From positions 1 to 53,097 of the forward strand of contig NZ_JFCB01000040.1 of assembly GCF_000725125.1 (NCBI RefSeq): a stretch of DNA of 53,097 bases, written 5' to 3'. The notes under the pieces were generated by a model, which was given only the letters and a program-made list of their open reading frames with translations, did no database searches and was not told the origin of the DNA. Source of the DNA: Streptomyces toyocaensis. Lineage in GTDB: Bacteria > Actinomycetota > Actinomycetes > Streptomycetales > Streptomycetaceae. Positions 40,937 to 48,749 of the stretch are shown in pieces. Position 1 is the stretch's first letter. Each line of letters opens with the position of its first letter. Made by a program: the position numbers and the translations under genes.

Positions 40937-42280
40937 ATGGCCCTCAAGATCACCGTGATCGGCACCGGTTATCTCGGAGCGACCCACGCGGCGGCCATGG
41001 CGGAGCTGGGGTTCGAGGTGCTCGGTCTCGACGTCGTACCGGAGAAGATCGACAAGCTCCGGCGCGGTGAGGTCCCGATGTACGAGCCGGGGCTCGAGGA
41101 CCTGCTGCGCCGGCACGTCGCCGGGATCGAGGGATCGAGCGGGCGGCTGCGGTTCACCATGGACTGGGCCGAGGTGGGCGAGTTCGGCGACGTCCACTTC
41201 GTGTGCGTGAACACGCCGCAGCGGCACGGCGAGTACGCCTGCGACATGTCGTACGTCGATTCCGCGATCGCCTCGCTCGCGCCGCACCTGAGAGGCCCGG
41301 CGCTGGTCGTCGGCAAGTCCACCGTGCCGGTGGGCTCGGCCGACCGGCTGGCCGCCTACCTGGCGGAGCACGCCCCGGCCGGCGAGGACGCGGAGCTGGC
41401 GTGGAACCCGGAGTTCCTGCGCGAGGGATTCGCCGTCCAGGACACGCTGCACCCGGACCGGGTCGTCGTGGGCGTGCGCAGCGAGCGGGCGGAGAAGCTG
41501 CTGCGCGAGGTGTACGCCGGGCCGGTCGGGGAGGGTTCGCCGTTCGTGGTGACGGACTTCCCGACGGCGGAGCTGGTGAAGACCTCCGCGAACTCGTTCC
41601 TGGCCACCAAGATCTCCTTCATCAACGCGATGGCGGAACTGTGCGAGGCGACGGGCGGTGACGTCGCCAAGCTGGCGGAGGCCATCGGTTACGACGACCG
41701 GATCGGCGCGAAGTTCCTGCGCGCCGGGATCGGTTTCGGCGGCGGCTGTCTGCCCAAGGACATCCGGGCGTTCATGGCGCGCGCGGGTGAGCTGGGCGCC
41801 GACCAGGCACTGACGTTCCTCCGCGAGATCGACTCGATCAACATGCGCCAGCGCGGCCGGATGGTGGAGCTGACCCGGCAGGAGCTGGGCGGCGGGCCGT
41901 TCCTCGGCAAGCGGGTGGCGGTGCTGGGCGCGACCTTCAAGCCGGACTCGGACGACGTCCGGGACTCGCCGGCACTGAACGTGGCCGGGCAGATCCACCT
42001 GCAGGGCGGCCAGGTGACGGTGTACGACCCGAAGGGCATGGACAACGCCCGCAGCATCTTCCCGACCCTGGGGTACGCCGACTCGGCGCTGGAGGCGGTG
42101 CGGGGCGCGGACGTCGTCCTGCACCTGACGGAGTGGCGGGAGTTCCGCGAGCTGGACCCGGCGGAGCTGGGCGAGGTGGCGGCCGACCGGCTGATCCTGG
42201 ACGGGCGCAACGCGCTCGACGCCGAGACGTGGCGGCGGGCCGGGTGGCGCTTGCGCGCCATGGGGCGCCCCGGCGTCTGA
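40937..42280 (+). CDS. UDP-glucose 6-dehydrogenase family protein
   Basis: 447 residues. UDP-glucose/GDP-mannose dehydrogenase family, oxidising the C6 of a nucleotide sugar to the uronic acid using two NAD. N-terminal Rossmann motif VIGTGYLGATHAAAMAELG (8-26), VNTPQ and GKSTVPVGSADRL, the substrate segment ELVKTSANSFLATKISFINAMAELCE, and the catalytic Cys271 in GFGGGCLPKD. The C-terminal NAD-linked domain is complete (VLGATFKPDSDDVRDSPAL). The ATG follows GGAG by 6 nt. UDP-glucose is favoured by sequence feel over GDP-mannose; the GDP-mannose route in the window keeps the latter possible. It should feed uronic-acid-containing surface glycans. Confidence 0.93.
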   Translation: MALKITVIGTGYLGATHAAAMAELGFEVLGLDVVPEKIDKLRRGEVPMYEPGLEDLLRRHVAGIEGSSGRLRFTMDWAEVGEFGDVHFVCVNTPQRHGEYACDMSYVDSAIASLAPHLRGPALVVGKSTVPVGSADRLAAYLAEHAPAGEDAELAWNPEFLREGFAVQDTLHPDRVVVGVRSERAEKLLREVYAGPVGEGSPFVVTDFPTAELVKTSANSFLATKISFINAMAELCEATGGDVAKLAEAIGYDDRIGAKFLRAGIGFGGGCLPKDIRAFMARAGELGADQALTFLREIDSINMRQRGRMVELTRQELGGGPFLGKRVAVLGATFKPDSDDVRDSPALNVAGQIHLQGGQVTVYDPKGMDNARSIFPTLGYADSALEAVRGADVVLHLTEWREFRELDPAELGEVAADRLILDGRNALDAETWRRAGWRLRAMGRPGV

Positions 42281-42297
42281 CGGGCGCCGGCACGAGG

Positions 42298-42342
42298 AGG
42301 ACGCCGGTTCGGCCGAGGCTCAGTCGGCCGAACCGACGTCCT
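42298..42342 (+). terminator. Hairpin terminator after the UDP-glucose dehydrogenase gene
   Basis: GGTTCGGCCGA (42306-42316) and TCGGCCGAACC (42324-42334) form an 11-bp stem with a 7-nt loop. It is extended beyond a 2-bp internal loop by AGGACG/CGTCCT (42298-42303, 42337-42342). It lies 18 bp past the stop. Confidence 0.75.
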
Positions 42343-42497
42343 GACGCATTCTGCCGCACCGGGCGCGGGCGCGGTGCGGCGACGCCCTGAGGGTGTGCGG
42401 GACCGCACCGGCGTACGGCCACCGCCGCGTGGGTGCGGCCGGCCACGGCGGCGCCGCAGACGGTCGACGGCACGTCGCCGTACGTCCGGCGGAGCGC

Positions 42498-43004
42498 TCA
42501 GGCGCCCTTCGCCCGGTAGCGGCGCATCTTCGCGCGCGCCCCGCACACCTGCATGGAGCACCAGCGTCCGCGTCCGGCGGGGCTGCGGTCGTAGTACGCC
42601 CAGTGGCAGTCGGCGGCCTCGCACGCCTTCAGCCGGTTCCAGGTGCCCGCCGTGACCGCCTCGGCGACGGCGGCGGCGATCCGGGAGACCAGGGGACCGT
42701 CGTCGACCGGCGCGAGGGCGGCGGATCCGTCGGTGGTGTCGACCGTGACCACCAGGGGCGCCCCGGCGAGCAGGTCGCCCAGCGGGGTGACGGCGCGGTG
42801 CGGGGGGTGGCCGGCGTGGGCGAGCAGCGTCGCGCGCAGGGACTCGCGCAGTTCGCGGGCGGAGTCGGCGGTGTCCTCGGTGAGCCCGAAGGGCGCGCGG
42901 CCCTCCGCGGTGTCCAGCGTGTCGCCGCCCGTTTCGACGTCCAGCGTGTTGACCAGGGACTGGACCAGGGCGAGCCCACCGGGCGGGGCCGATCTCTCAC
43001 TCAT
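42498..43004 (-). CDS. CGNR-type zinc finger / ABATE domain protein, probable regulator
   Basis: 168 residues. N-terminal ABATE-like helical domain (about 8-115, LVQSLVNTLDVETGGDTL, ELRESLRATLLAH) of unknown ligand. The C-terminal zinc finger has four Cys: LKACEAADCHWAYYDRSPAGRGRWCSMQVCGARAKMRRYRAK. The CGNR motif is CGAR here. Such proteins are stress-response transcription factors by prediction. It is divergent from two VOC genes, with an inverted-repeat operator in the 137-bp gap, as expected of a regulator that controls its neighbours and itself. The ATG at 43004 is the natural start. Confidence 0.88.
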   Translation of the reverse strand: MSERSAPPGGLALVQSLVNTLDVETGGDTLDTAEGRAPFGLTEDTADSARELRESLRATLLAHAGHPPHRAVTPLGDLLAGAPLVVTVDTTDGSAALAPVDDGPLVSRIAAAVAEAVTAGTWNRLKACEAADCHWAYYDRSPAGRGRWCSMQVCGARAKMRRYRAKGA

Positions 43005-43055
43005 GCCTGGACCGTACCTCTCGGCTCTGGGCTCTCCGGCGATTCCCCTTGCGGC

Positions 43056-43115
43056 GTTACCCCCTATGGTGCAGCATGCAGTAACGGTTACCTGTTGCTC
43101 GCAGATACAGGTAAC
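43056..43115. promoter_or_regulatory. Operator array GTTAC/GTAAC between the CGNR gene and the VOC genes
   Basis: GTTACCTGT (43087-43095) and ACAGGTAAC (43107-43115) form a perfect 9-bp inverted repeat with an 11-bp spacer (20-bp centre-to-centre, two helical turns). It overlaps a second palindrome GTAAC-G-GTTAC (43081-43091). A further half-site GTTAC is at 43056-43060. This is a strong candidate for dimer binding, most likely by the CGNR protein. Confidence 0.6.
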
Positions 43116-43141
43116 TCCCTTCGAATGTCGAGGAGGAAGTC

Positions 43142-43501
43142 ATGTCCGTGGCCAAGGTGGGTGCCGTCGTCCTGGACTGTCCCGATCCGCATGCGCTGGC
43201 CGGGTTCTACGCCGGGATCGTGGGCGGCACGGTGGAGGACGAGGGCGACTGGGTGGACCTCAAGGTGCCCGGCGGCCCGACGCTGGCCTTCCAGGCGGCC
43301 CCGGGACACGTACCGCCCCGGTGGCCGGCGGCGGACCGCTCCCAGCAGTTCCACCTGGACCTGACCGTCGAGGACCTGGACGCGGCCGAGAAGGAGGTGC
43401 TGGCACTGGGCGCGAAGCCGCTCGACACGGAGGACCGGTCGCGGACCTTCCGGGTTTACGCGGACCCGGCCGGGCACCCGTTCTGCCTGTGCGCCTGTTG
43501 A
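43142..43501 (+). CDS. VOC superfamily (glyoxalase-like) protein 1
   Basis: 119 residues, one vicinal-oxygen-chelate module pair: VAKVGAVVLDCPDPHALAGFYAGIVGGTVEDEGDWVDLKVPGGPTLAFQAAP, then QQFHLDLTVEDLDAAEKEVLALGAKPL and the ending FRVYADPAGHPFCLC. This is the pattern of the glyoxalase_6 group, whose known members include antibiotic-resistance and lyase proteins but mostly have no known substrate. An excellent GGAGGA site precedes the ATG. The gene is 18 bp upstream of VOC protein 2, to which it is clearly related (tandem duplication). Regulated by the operator array just upstream, by position. Confidence 0.9.
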   Translation: MSVAKVGAVVLDCPDPHALAGFYAGIVGGTVEDEGDWVDLKVPGGPTLAFQAAPGHVPPRWPAADRSQQFHLDLTVEDLDAAEKEVLALGAKPLDTEDRSRTFRVYADPAGHPFCLCAC

Positions 43502-43518
43502 CAACCAGGGAGGAATCC

Positions 43519-43911
43519 ATGGCCGCGGTGGCCCGCCTGCGCAACGTCGTCCTCGACTGCCCCGATCCGCGCGAACTGGCCGTCTTCTACGCGGCCGTCG
43601 CCGGCGGCACACCCGTGGAGGAGGACCCGGACTGGGTGGTGCTCCAGATCCCCGCGGGGCCGCGGCTGGCCTTCCAGCGGGCGCCGGGCCACATCCCGCC
43701 GGACTGGCCGCGCGCCGACCACGGCTCCCAGCAGTTCCATCTCGACTTCGACGCCGGGGGCACCTGGGAGGAGGTCGACGCGGCCGAGGAGAAGGTACTG
43801 GCGCTGGGGGCACGGGTGCTGGACCGGGAGGACGACAGGAAGAAGGACTTCCGGGTGTACGCCGACCCCGCGGGTCATCCGTTCTGCCTGTGCCGGATCG
43901 AGCAGCCGTAG
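43519..43911 (+). CDS. VOC superfamily (glyoxalase-like) protein 2
   Basis: 130 residues, paralogue of the preceding gene: VARLRNVVLDCPDPRELAVFYAAVAGG, DWVVLQIPAGPRLAFQRAPGHIPPDWPRAD, QQFHLDFDAGG and FRVYADPAGHPFCLC. An 8-residue insertion after the QQFHLDFDA strand distinguishes it. The ATG follows GGGAGGAA by 5 nt, and the two genes are certainly cotranscribed. The pair may form a heterodimer, since VOC proteins are usually dimers; that is inference. It ends 9 bp before the stop of the opposite-strand dipeptidase-like gene. Confidence 0.9.
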   Translation: MAAVARLRNVVLDCPDPRELAVFYAAVAGGTPVEEDPDWVVLQIPAGPRLAFQRAPGHIPPDWPRADHGSQQFHLDFDAGGTWEEVDAAEEKVLALGARVLDREDDRKKDFRVYADPAGHPFCLCRIEQP

Positions 43912-43920
43912 GGGACGGGC

Positions 43921-45048
43921 TCAGCCGTCCAGCTCGGCGATCGTCGCCGTCGACGGGGGGCGGCGCTGCCGGGCGGCGTGCGCGGTGAAGTCGGCGCCGC
44001 GCAGCACCCGCTGGACATTGCCCCAGGTCAGCAGTGCCACGTCGGACTCCTCCCAGCCCCGCCGCAGCAGTTCGGCGATCAGGGTGGGGTAGCAGGAGGT
44101 GTCGCCGAGTTCCCGCGGATGGGCGCTCCTGGTGTCGTAGGTGCCGGACAGGCCGACGCACTCCGGCCCGGCGAGGGTGCGGATGTGGTCGAGGTGGTCG
44201 GCGACGTCCCGGACGGTCGGGCCGGCCTGTTCGGCGGTCAGCGGCACCAGGCACAGGCCCTTGGCCTCCCCCACCTCGGCGAGCAGTTCGTCGGGGAGGT
44301 TGGCCGGGTGGGGCCGCAGGTCGCGGGCGGCCGAACGGGTGAACATCACGGGCGCCTTGGAGAGGGCGAGGGCCCGGCGGATCGTCGGGGTGGAGGCGTG
44401 CGAGAGGTCGGCGACCATGCCGAGCCGGTTCATCTCGCGGACGACCTCCTCACCGAACCGGGTGAGGCCCGCAGCGCCCGCCCAGGAGGCGCCCGCCAGG
44501 GTGATCACGCGCAGCCCGAGGGTGTGCAGCGAGCGCAGGACGCTCAGTGAGTCGCCGAGGGCGGCGGCACCGGCGGGGCCGAACAGCACCGCCACCCGGC
44601 CGCAGTTGCGGGCGTCGACGACCTGCCCGGCGGTGCGGGCGGCCCGCAGGCCCTCGGCGTGGGCGTCGACCACCGCCTTCGCCAGGTCCAGTTGTTCCAG
44701 GGTCGCGCCGACGGCCCGGTCACCGCCCGGTCCCTCGGGCAGGTGCAGCGACCAGAACACGGCACCGACCTGGCCCTTGCGCAGCCGGGGAACGTCCGCG
44801 TCGACGGCGCTCTCCCCGAGGTCGAGGTCGTACCAGGGCAGCCCGCGCAGCGCCTGGGGCAGCCCGCTGTAGCCGTCGGCCACGGGGTGGGCGGCGAGGA
44901 CGGCGCGGGCCCGGGTCAGCGGGGCGTCGTCGGGATCGGAGACGGGTTCGTACTCCTCCGGCCCGACGACCACCGCCTCCTCCGGGTACGGCTCGCCGAC
45001 CCGCCCGGCCTCGGCGGCGGGGTGCAGGTCGTCCTGGAGATCGGCCAT
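43921..45048 (-). CDS. Membrane-dipeptidase-like protein with degenerate zinc site (pseudoenzyme)
   Basis: 375 residues, clearly a paralogue of the next gene upstream, covering the whole amidohydrolase barrel, with an extra 40-residue acidic N-terminus. The metal ligands are lost: DGHND is DGY60-S-G62; the bridging Glu of GAEGG is GPAGA; the His of VVFSHSSA is MFTRSAA; and the Asp of GGDYDG is SGTYDT. Only the His of DLSH remains. It therefore cannot be a normal dipeptidase. The open frame and codon usage are intact, so the protein is made. The ATG at 45048 follows GGAG. It is the last gene of purK-purE-dipeptidase-this. Confidence 0.85.
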   Translation of the reverse strand: MADLQDDLHPAAEAGRVGEPYPEEAVVVGPEEYEPVSDPDDAPLTRARAVLAAHPVADGYSGLPQALRGLPWYDLDLGESAVDADVPRLRKGQVGAVFWSLHLPEGPGGDRAVGATLEQLDLAKAVVDAHAEGLRAARTAGQVVDARNCGRVAVLFGPAGAAALGDSLSVLRSLHTLGLRVITLAGASWAGAAGLTRFGEEVVREMNRLGMVADLSHASTPTIRRALALSKAPVMFTRSAARDLRPHPANLPDELLAEVGEAKGLCLVPLTAEQAGPTVRDVADHLDHIRTLAGPECVGLSGTYDTRSAHPRELGDTSCYPTLIAELLRRGWEESDVALLTWGNVQRVLRGADFTAHAARQRRPPSTATIAELDG

Positions 45049-45170
45049 CACGGGCTCCGTACGTCGTGACCTCGGCAGTACGGTCACCGTCGCACGAAGC
45101 ACCCGCGGACTTCCTGGTGAACGCGGCGTTCGGGGGTACGGCCGCCCCCGGCCCCGCCGCCGGGGCGGGG

Positions 45171-46349
45171 TCAGGCGTCGAGGGACTCCAGGGTGGCGTG
45201 AGAGGGTGCGCGCGTCGACCGCAGGTCCCGGGCCACGTCCTCCGCGGCGCCCAGCACCCGTACCGCGTTCCGCCACGTGAGCTTGGCGAGGTCGGACCTG
45301 GACCAGCCGCGGTCGAGGAGTTCGGCGATCAGGTTCGGGTAGGCGGAGACGTCGTTCAGGCCGTCGGGGGTGAAGGCCGTGCCGTCGTAGTCGCCGCCGA
45401 TGCCGAGGTGGTCGATGCCGGCCGCCTCACGCATGTGGTCCAGGTGGTCCGCCACCGTGGACACCGTCGCGACCGGGCGCGGGTGGTCCTGCTCGAACGC
45501 GCGGTGGATCCGCATCGCCTCGGCGGTGGTGTCGAGGTGGTGGAAGCCGTGCGCGCGCAGGTGCTCGTCGGCCGCGGCGGTCCAGTCGACGGCCGCCTGG
45601 AGCACGAACTTCGGGACGAACGTCACCATGGCGATGCCGCCGTTGGCGGGAAGCCGCTCCAGTACGTCGTCCGGGATGTTGCGCGGGTGGTCGCAGACCG
45701 CGCGGGCCGAGGAGTGGGAGAAGACCACCGGCGCGGAGGTGGTGTCCAGCGCGTCCCGCATGGTCGTCGCGGCGACGTGGGAGAGGTCGACCAGCATGCC
45801 GAGCCGGTTCATCTCCCGGACCACCTCGCGGCCGAAGGCCGACAGACCGCCCACGCCGGGCTCGTCGGTCGCCGAGTCCGCCCACGGCACGTTGAAGTTG
45901 TGCGTGAGGGTCAGGTAGCGCACCCCGAGGTCGTACAGCCCCCGGAGCGTGCCGAGGGAGCACGCGATGGAGTGGCCCCCCTCCGCGCCCATGAGGGAGG
46001 CGATCCGGCCCTGGGCGCGCGCCGCCTCCATGTCGGCGGCGGTCAGCGCGGGCGCCAGGTCCTCCGGGTGACGCGCCAGCAGCTGCCGTACGCAGTCGAT
46101 CTGTTCCAGCGTCGCCGGCACCGGGTCCGGCAGGTCCGCGCGTACGTACACCGACCAGAACTGCGCCCCGACCCCGCCCGCGCGCAGCCGGGGGATGTCG
46201 GTGTGCAGATGGGCGGACTGGTCACCGGCGATGTCGCGGGCGCCGAGGTCGTAGCGGACCTGTTCGCGCAGTGCCCAGGGCAGGTCGTTGTGCCCGTCGA
46301 CGACGGGGAACTCGGCCAGCAGCGCTCGGGCGTCGTCGAGGGAGGTCAT
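45171..46349 (-). CDS. Membrane dipeptidase (renal-dipeptidase family, zinc)
   Basis: 392 residues, complete family M19 dipeptidase hydrolysing dipeptides, often with a D-residue at the C-terminus. All zinc ligands are present: VVDGHND (His20, Asp22), LMGAEGGHS (bridging Glu), LVDLSHVAATTM and VVFSHSSARAV (two His), with substrate Asp in IGGDYDG. There is no signal peptide, so it is cytosolic. The ATG at 46349 was chosen; a GTG at 46367 overlapping the purE stop (GTGA) is possible. It follows purE within 14 bp, so it is in the purine operon on the minus strand. It could recycle peptidoglycan dipeptides; the POT transporter nearby imports small peptides. Confidence 0.93.
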   Translation of the reverse strand: MTSLDDARALLAEFPVVDGHNDLPWALREQVRYDLGARDIAGDQSAHLHTDIPRLRAGGVGAQFWSVYVRADLPDPVPATLEQIDCVRQLLARHPEDLAPALTAADMEAARAQGRIASLMGAEGGHSIACSLGTLRGLYDLGVRYLTLTHNFNVPWADSATDEPGVGGLSAFGREVVREMNRLGMLVDLSHVAATTMRDALDTTSAPVVFSHSSARAVCDHPRNIPDDVLERLPANGGIAMVTFVPKFVLQAAVDWTAAADEHLRAHGFHHLDTTAEAMRIHRAFEQDHPRPVATVSTVADHLDHMREAAGIDHLGIGGDYDGTAFTPDGLNDVSAYPNLIAELLDRGWSRSDLAKLTWRNAVRVLGAAEDVARDLRSTRAPSHATLESLDA

Positions 46350-46363
46350 GGCACCCGCCCCGC

Positions 46364-46942
46364 TCACTTACCGAAGCCGAAGCCGTTGCCGGACCCCTCG
46401 GCCTTGGCGCGCAGCCGCTTGCCCTTCTCGGTGGCCTGGTCGTTCAGCTCCTGCTGGAACTCCCGCATCCGGCCGAGGAGTTCCTCGTCGTGGGAGGCGA
46501 GGATTCGGGCCGCGAGCAGGCCCGCGTTGCGTGCGCCGGCCACGGAGACCGTGGCGACCGGGACACCGGCGGGCATCTGCACGATGGACAGCAGGGAGTC
46601 CATGCCGTCGAGGTACTTCAGCGGCACGGGCACGCCGATGACGGGCAGCGGGGTCACCGAGGCGAGCATGCCGGGCAGATGGGCGGCGCCGCCCGCGCCG
46701 GCGATGATCGCCTTCAGGCCCCGGTCCGCGGCCTGCTCGCCGTACGCGATCATCTCGCGGGGCATGCGGTGCGCGGAGACGACGTCGACCTCGTAGCCGA
46801 TCTCGAACTCGTCGAGGGCCTTGGCCGCCGCCTCCATGACGGGCCAGTCGGAGTCCGACCCCATGACGATGCCGACCGAAGGGAAGGGGCGCGCGTCAGC
46901 GCTCGCCGAGGAGTGGTGGCCGGGCGACGGGTGGGCGCTCAT
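46364..46942 (-). CDS. purE: N5-carboxyaminoimidazole ribonucleotide mutase
   Basis: 192 residues. Converts N5-CAIR to CAIR in purine synthesis, acting on the product of PurK. Class I PurE core: VGIVMGSDSDWPVMEAAAKALDEF (about 23-46), VVSAHRMPREMIAYGEQA with the catalytic His, IIAGAGGAAHLPGMLASVTPLPVIGVPV, and VQMPAGVPVATVSVAGARNAGLLAARIL. An N-terminal extension of about 20 residues rich in His/Ser and a C-terminal tail GSGNGFGFGK are lineage-specific. The ATG overlaps the purK stop (ATGA), so translation is coupled. Confidence 0.96.
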   Translation of the reverse strand: MSAHPSPGHHSSASADARPFPSVGIVMGSDSDWPVMEAAAKALDEFEIGYEVDVVSAHRMPREMIAYGEQAADRGLKAIIAGAGGAAHLPGMLASVTPLPVIGVPVPLKYLDGMDSLLSIVQMPAGVPVATVSVAGARNAGLLAARILASHDEELLGRMREFQQELNDQATEKGKRLRAKAEGSGNGFGFGK

Positions 46943-48078
46943 TCGGTGATCGTGCCTCTCAGGTAGCCGGCTGCGTGACGGGCGCGCTCCAGCACGTCGT
47001 CCAGGTCGTCGCCGTAGGTGTTGACGTGTCCGACCTTGCGGCCGGGCTTCACGTCCTTGCCGTACATGTGGATCTTCAGCTGGGGGTCGCGGGCCATGCA
47101 GTGCAGGTACGCGGAGTACATGTCCGGGTAGTCGCCGCCGAGGACGTTGACCATGACCGTCCACGGCGCGCGCGGGCGCGGGTCGCCGAGCGGGAGGTCG
47201 AGGACGGCCCGGACGTGGTTGGCGAACTGCGAGGTGATCGCACCGTCCTGGGACCAGTGGCCGGAGTTGTGCGGGCGCATCGCGAGCTCGTTGACGAGGA
47301 CCCGGCCGTCGCGGGTCTGGAACAGCTCCACGGCGAGGTGGCCGACAACGCCGAGCTCCTTGGCGATGTTCAGCGCCATCTCCTCGGCCCTCAGGGCGAG
47401 GGTCTCGTCGAGGCCGGGAGCGGGCGCGACGACCGTGTCGCAGACGCCGTTCACCTGGCGGGACTCCACCACCGGGTAGGCGACTGCCTGGCCGTGCGGG
47501 GAGCGGACCACGTTGGCGGCCAGCTCGCGCACGAAGTCGACCTTCTCCTCGGCGAGGACGGGGACACCGGCCCGGAACGGCTCGGCGGCCTCCTCTGCGG
47601 AGTCGACGACCCACACGCCCTTGCCGTCGTAACCGCCGCGGACCGTCTTGAGGACGACGGGAAAACCCTCACCCTCCGCCGCGAACGCGGCAACGTCCGC
47701 GGGGTCCGCGACGATGCGGTGCCGCGGGCAGGGCACGCCGATCGCGTCGAGCTTCGCGCGCATCACCCCCTTGTCCTGGGCGTGCACGAGCGCGTCGGGG
47801 CCCGGGCGGACGGGGATGCCGTCCGCCTCCAGGGCCCTGAGGTGCTCGGTGGGCACGTGCTCGTGGTCGAAGGTGATCACGTCGCAGCCGCGCGCGAACG
47901 CGCGCAGCGTCTCCAGGTCGCGGTAGTCGCCGACGACGACATCGCCGACGACCTGCGCCGCGGAATCCTGCGGAGTGTCACTGAGGAGCTTGAACCTGAT
48001 GCCGAGCGGGATGCCCGCCTCGTGTGTCATACGAGCGAGCTGGCCCCCGCCGACCATGCCGACTACCGGGAATGTCAC
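46939..48078 (-). CDS. purK: N5-carboxyaminoimidazole ribonucleotide synthase
   Basis: 379 residues with a GTG start. An ATP-grasp enzyme making N5-CAIR from AIR, bicarbonate and ATP. N-terminal VVGMVGGGQLARMTHEAGIPLG, central ATP-grasp region FPVVLKTVRGGYDGKGVWVVDS, catalytic/metal part LVNELAMRPHNSGHWSQDGAITSQFANHVRAVLDLPLG, C-terminal domain TVMVNVLGGDYPDM. Complete. It is first in the minus-strand unit purK-purE-dipeptidase-pseudodipeptidase and divergent from the GtrA gene with a 111-bp gap that holds both promoters. Confidence 0.96.
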   Translation of the reverse strand: MTFPVVGMVGGGQLARMTHEAGIPLGIRFKLLSDTPQDSAAQVVGDVVVGDYRDLETLRAFARGCDVITFDHEHVPTEHLRALEADGIPVRPGPDALVHAQDKGVMRAKLDAIGVPCPRHRIVADPADVAAFAAEGEGFPVVLKTVRGGYDGKGVWVVDSAEEAAEPFRAGVPVLAEEKVDFVRELAANVVRSPHGQAVAYPVVESRQVNGVCDTVVAPAPGLDETLALRAEEMALNIAKELGVVGHLAVELFQTRDGRVLVNELAMRPHNSGHWSQDGAITSQFANHVRAVLDLPLGDPRPRAPWTVMVNVLGGDYPDMYSAYLHCMARDPQLKIHMYGKDVKPGRKVGHVNTYGDDLDDVLERARHAAGYLRGTITE

Positions 48079-48189
48079 GCCCCCAGGGTATCGGCCCGCG
48101 CCACGGTGGCCGATTTCCCTCCCGTCGCACGGGAAGGACCGCGGTCACGGCCCGCGTCCGCAGGAAGATCGCACGGGTGGGTGGTTAGC

Positions 48190-48720
48190 ATGGCTGCGTT
48201 GACGCATTCGATCGACGGGAGCCTGCAGACGATGGAACGCGGTTCCTCGGGGCTTCGGCGGCTTTTCCGGGAAGTGGCCAAATTCGGCGCGGTGGGAGGA
48301 GCCGGAGTACTGGTCAACCTGGGCGTCTTCAACCTGGTCCGCCAGGTGACCGACCTCCAGGTGGTCCGGGCGAGCGTCATCGCCACCGTCGTGGCGATCA
48401 TCTTCAACTACGTCGGCTTCCGCTACTTCACCTACCGGGACCGCGACAAGTCCCGCCGTACCCGCGAGATGTCGCTCTTCCTGCTGTTCAGCGCGGTCGG
48501 TCTGGTGATCGAGAACGGCGTCCTGTACGCGGCGACATACGGCTTCGGCTGGGACAGCCCGCTGCAGAGCAACGTCTTCAAGTTCCTGGGCATCGGCGTC
48601 GCGACCCTGTTCCGCTTCTGGTCCTACCGCACGTGGGTGTTCCGTGCGCTGCCGGCCCGGGGGCCGGTGGCCGGGTCGGGCCGGGTCACCGGGAGCCGCG
48701 CGACGCAGCGCGTCCCGTAG
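48190..48720 (+). CDS. GtrA family membrane protein
   Basis: 176 residues with four membrane spans typical of GtrA/flippase-like proteins: FGAVGGAGVLVNLGVFNLV, ASVIATVVAIIFNYVGFRYF, MSLFLLFSAVGLVIENGVLYAATYGF and NVFKFLGIGVATLFRFWSYRTWVF. Members move or assist polyprenyl-phosphate-linked sugars across the membrane, fitting an envelope role with the glycosyltransferases and LCP proteins here. The start is taken at the ATG at 48190; the ATG at 48232 with a GGGAG upstream is equally possible. It converges with the histidine kinase gene, with a weak GGGGGT/ACCCCC hairpin between them. Confidence 0.9.
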   Translation: MAALTHSIDGSLQTMERGSSGLRRLFREVAKFGAVGGAGVLVNLGVFNLVRQVTDLQVVRASVIATVVAIIFNYVGFRYFTYRDRDKSRRTREMSLFLLFSAVGLVIENGVLYAATYGFGWDSPLQSNVFKFLGIGVATLFRFWSYRTWVFRALPARGPVAGSGRVTGSRATQRVP

Positions 48721-48736
48721 GGGGGTCCGGCACCCC
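48720..48736. terminator. Weak bidirectional hairpin after the GtrA gene
   Basis: GGGGGT (48720-48725) and ACCCCC (48731-48736) form a 6-bp stem with a CCGGC loop in the 29-bp gap between two convergent genes. Confidence 0.4.
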
Positions 48737-48749
48737 CGGCCCGCACCGC

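Noticed and set aside
46975..48189. Extension of the GtrA protein through the purK region
   Set aside because: It is antisense to purK. GtrA proteins are short and start just before the first membrane span.
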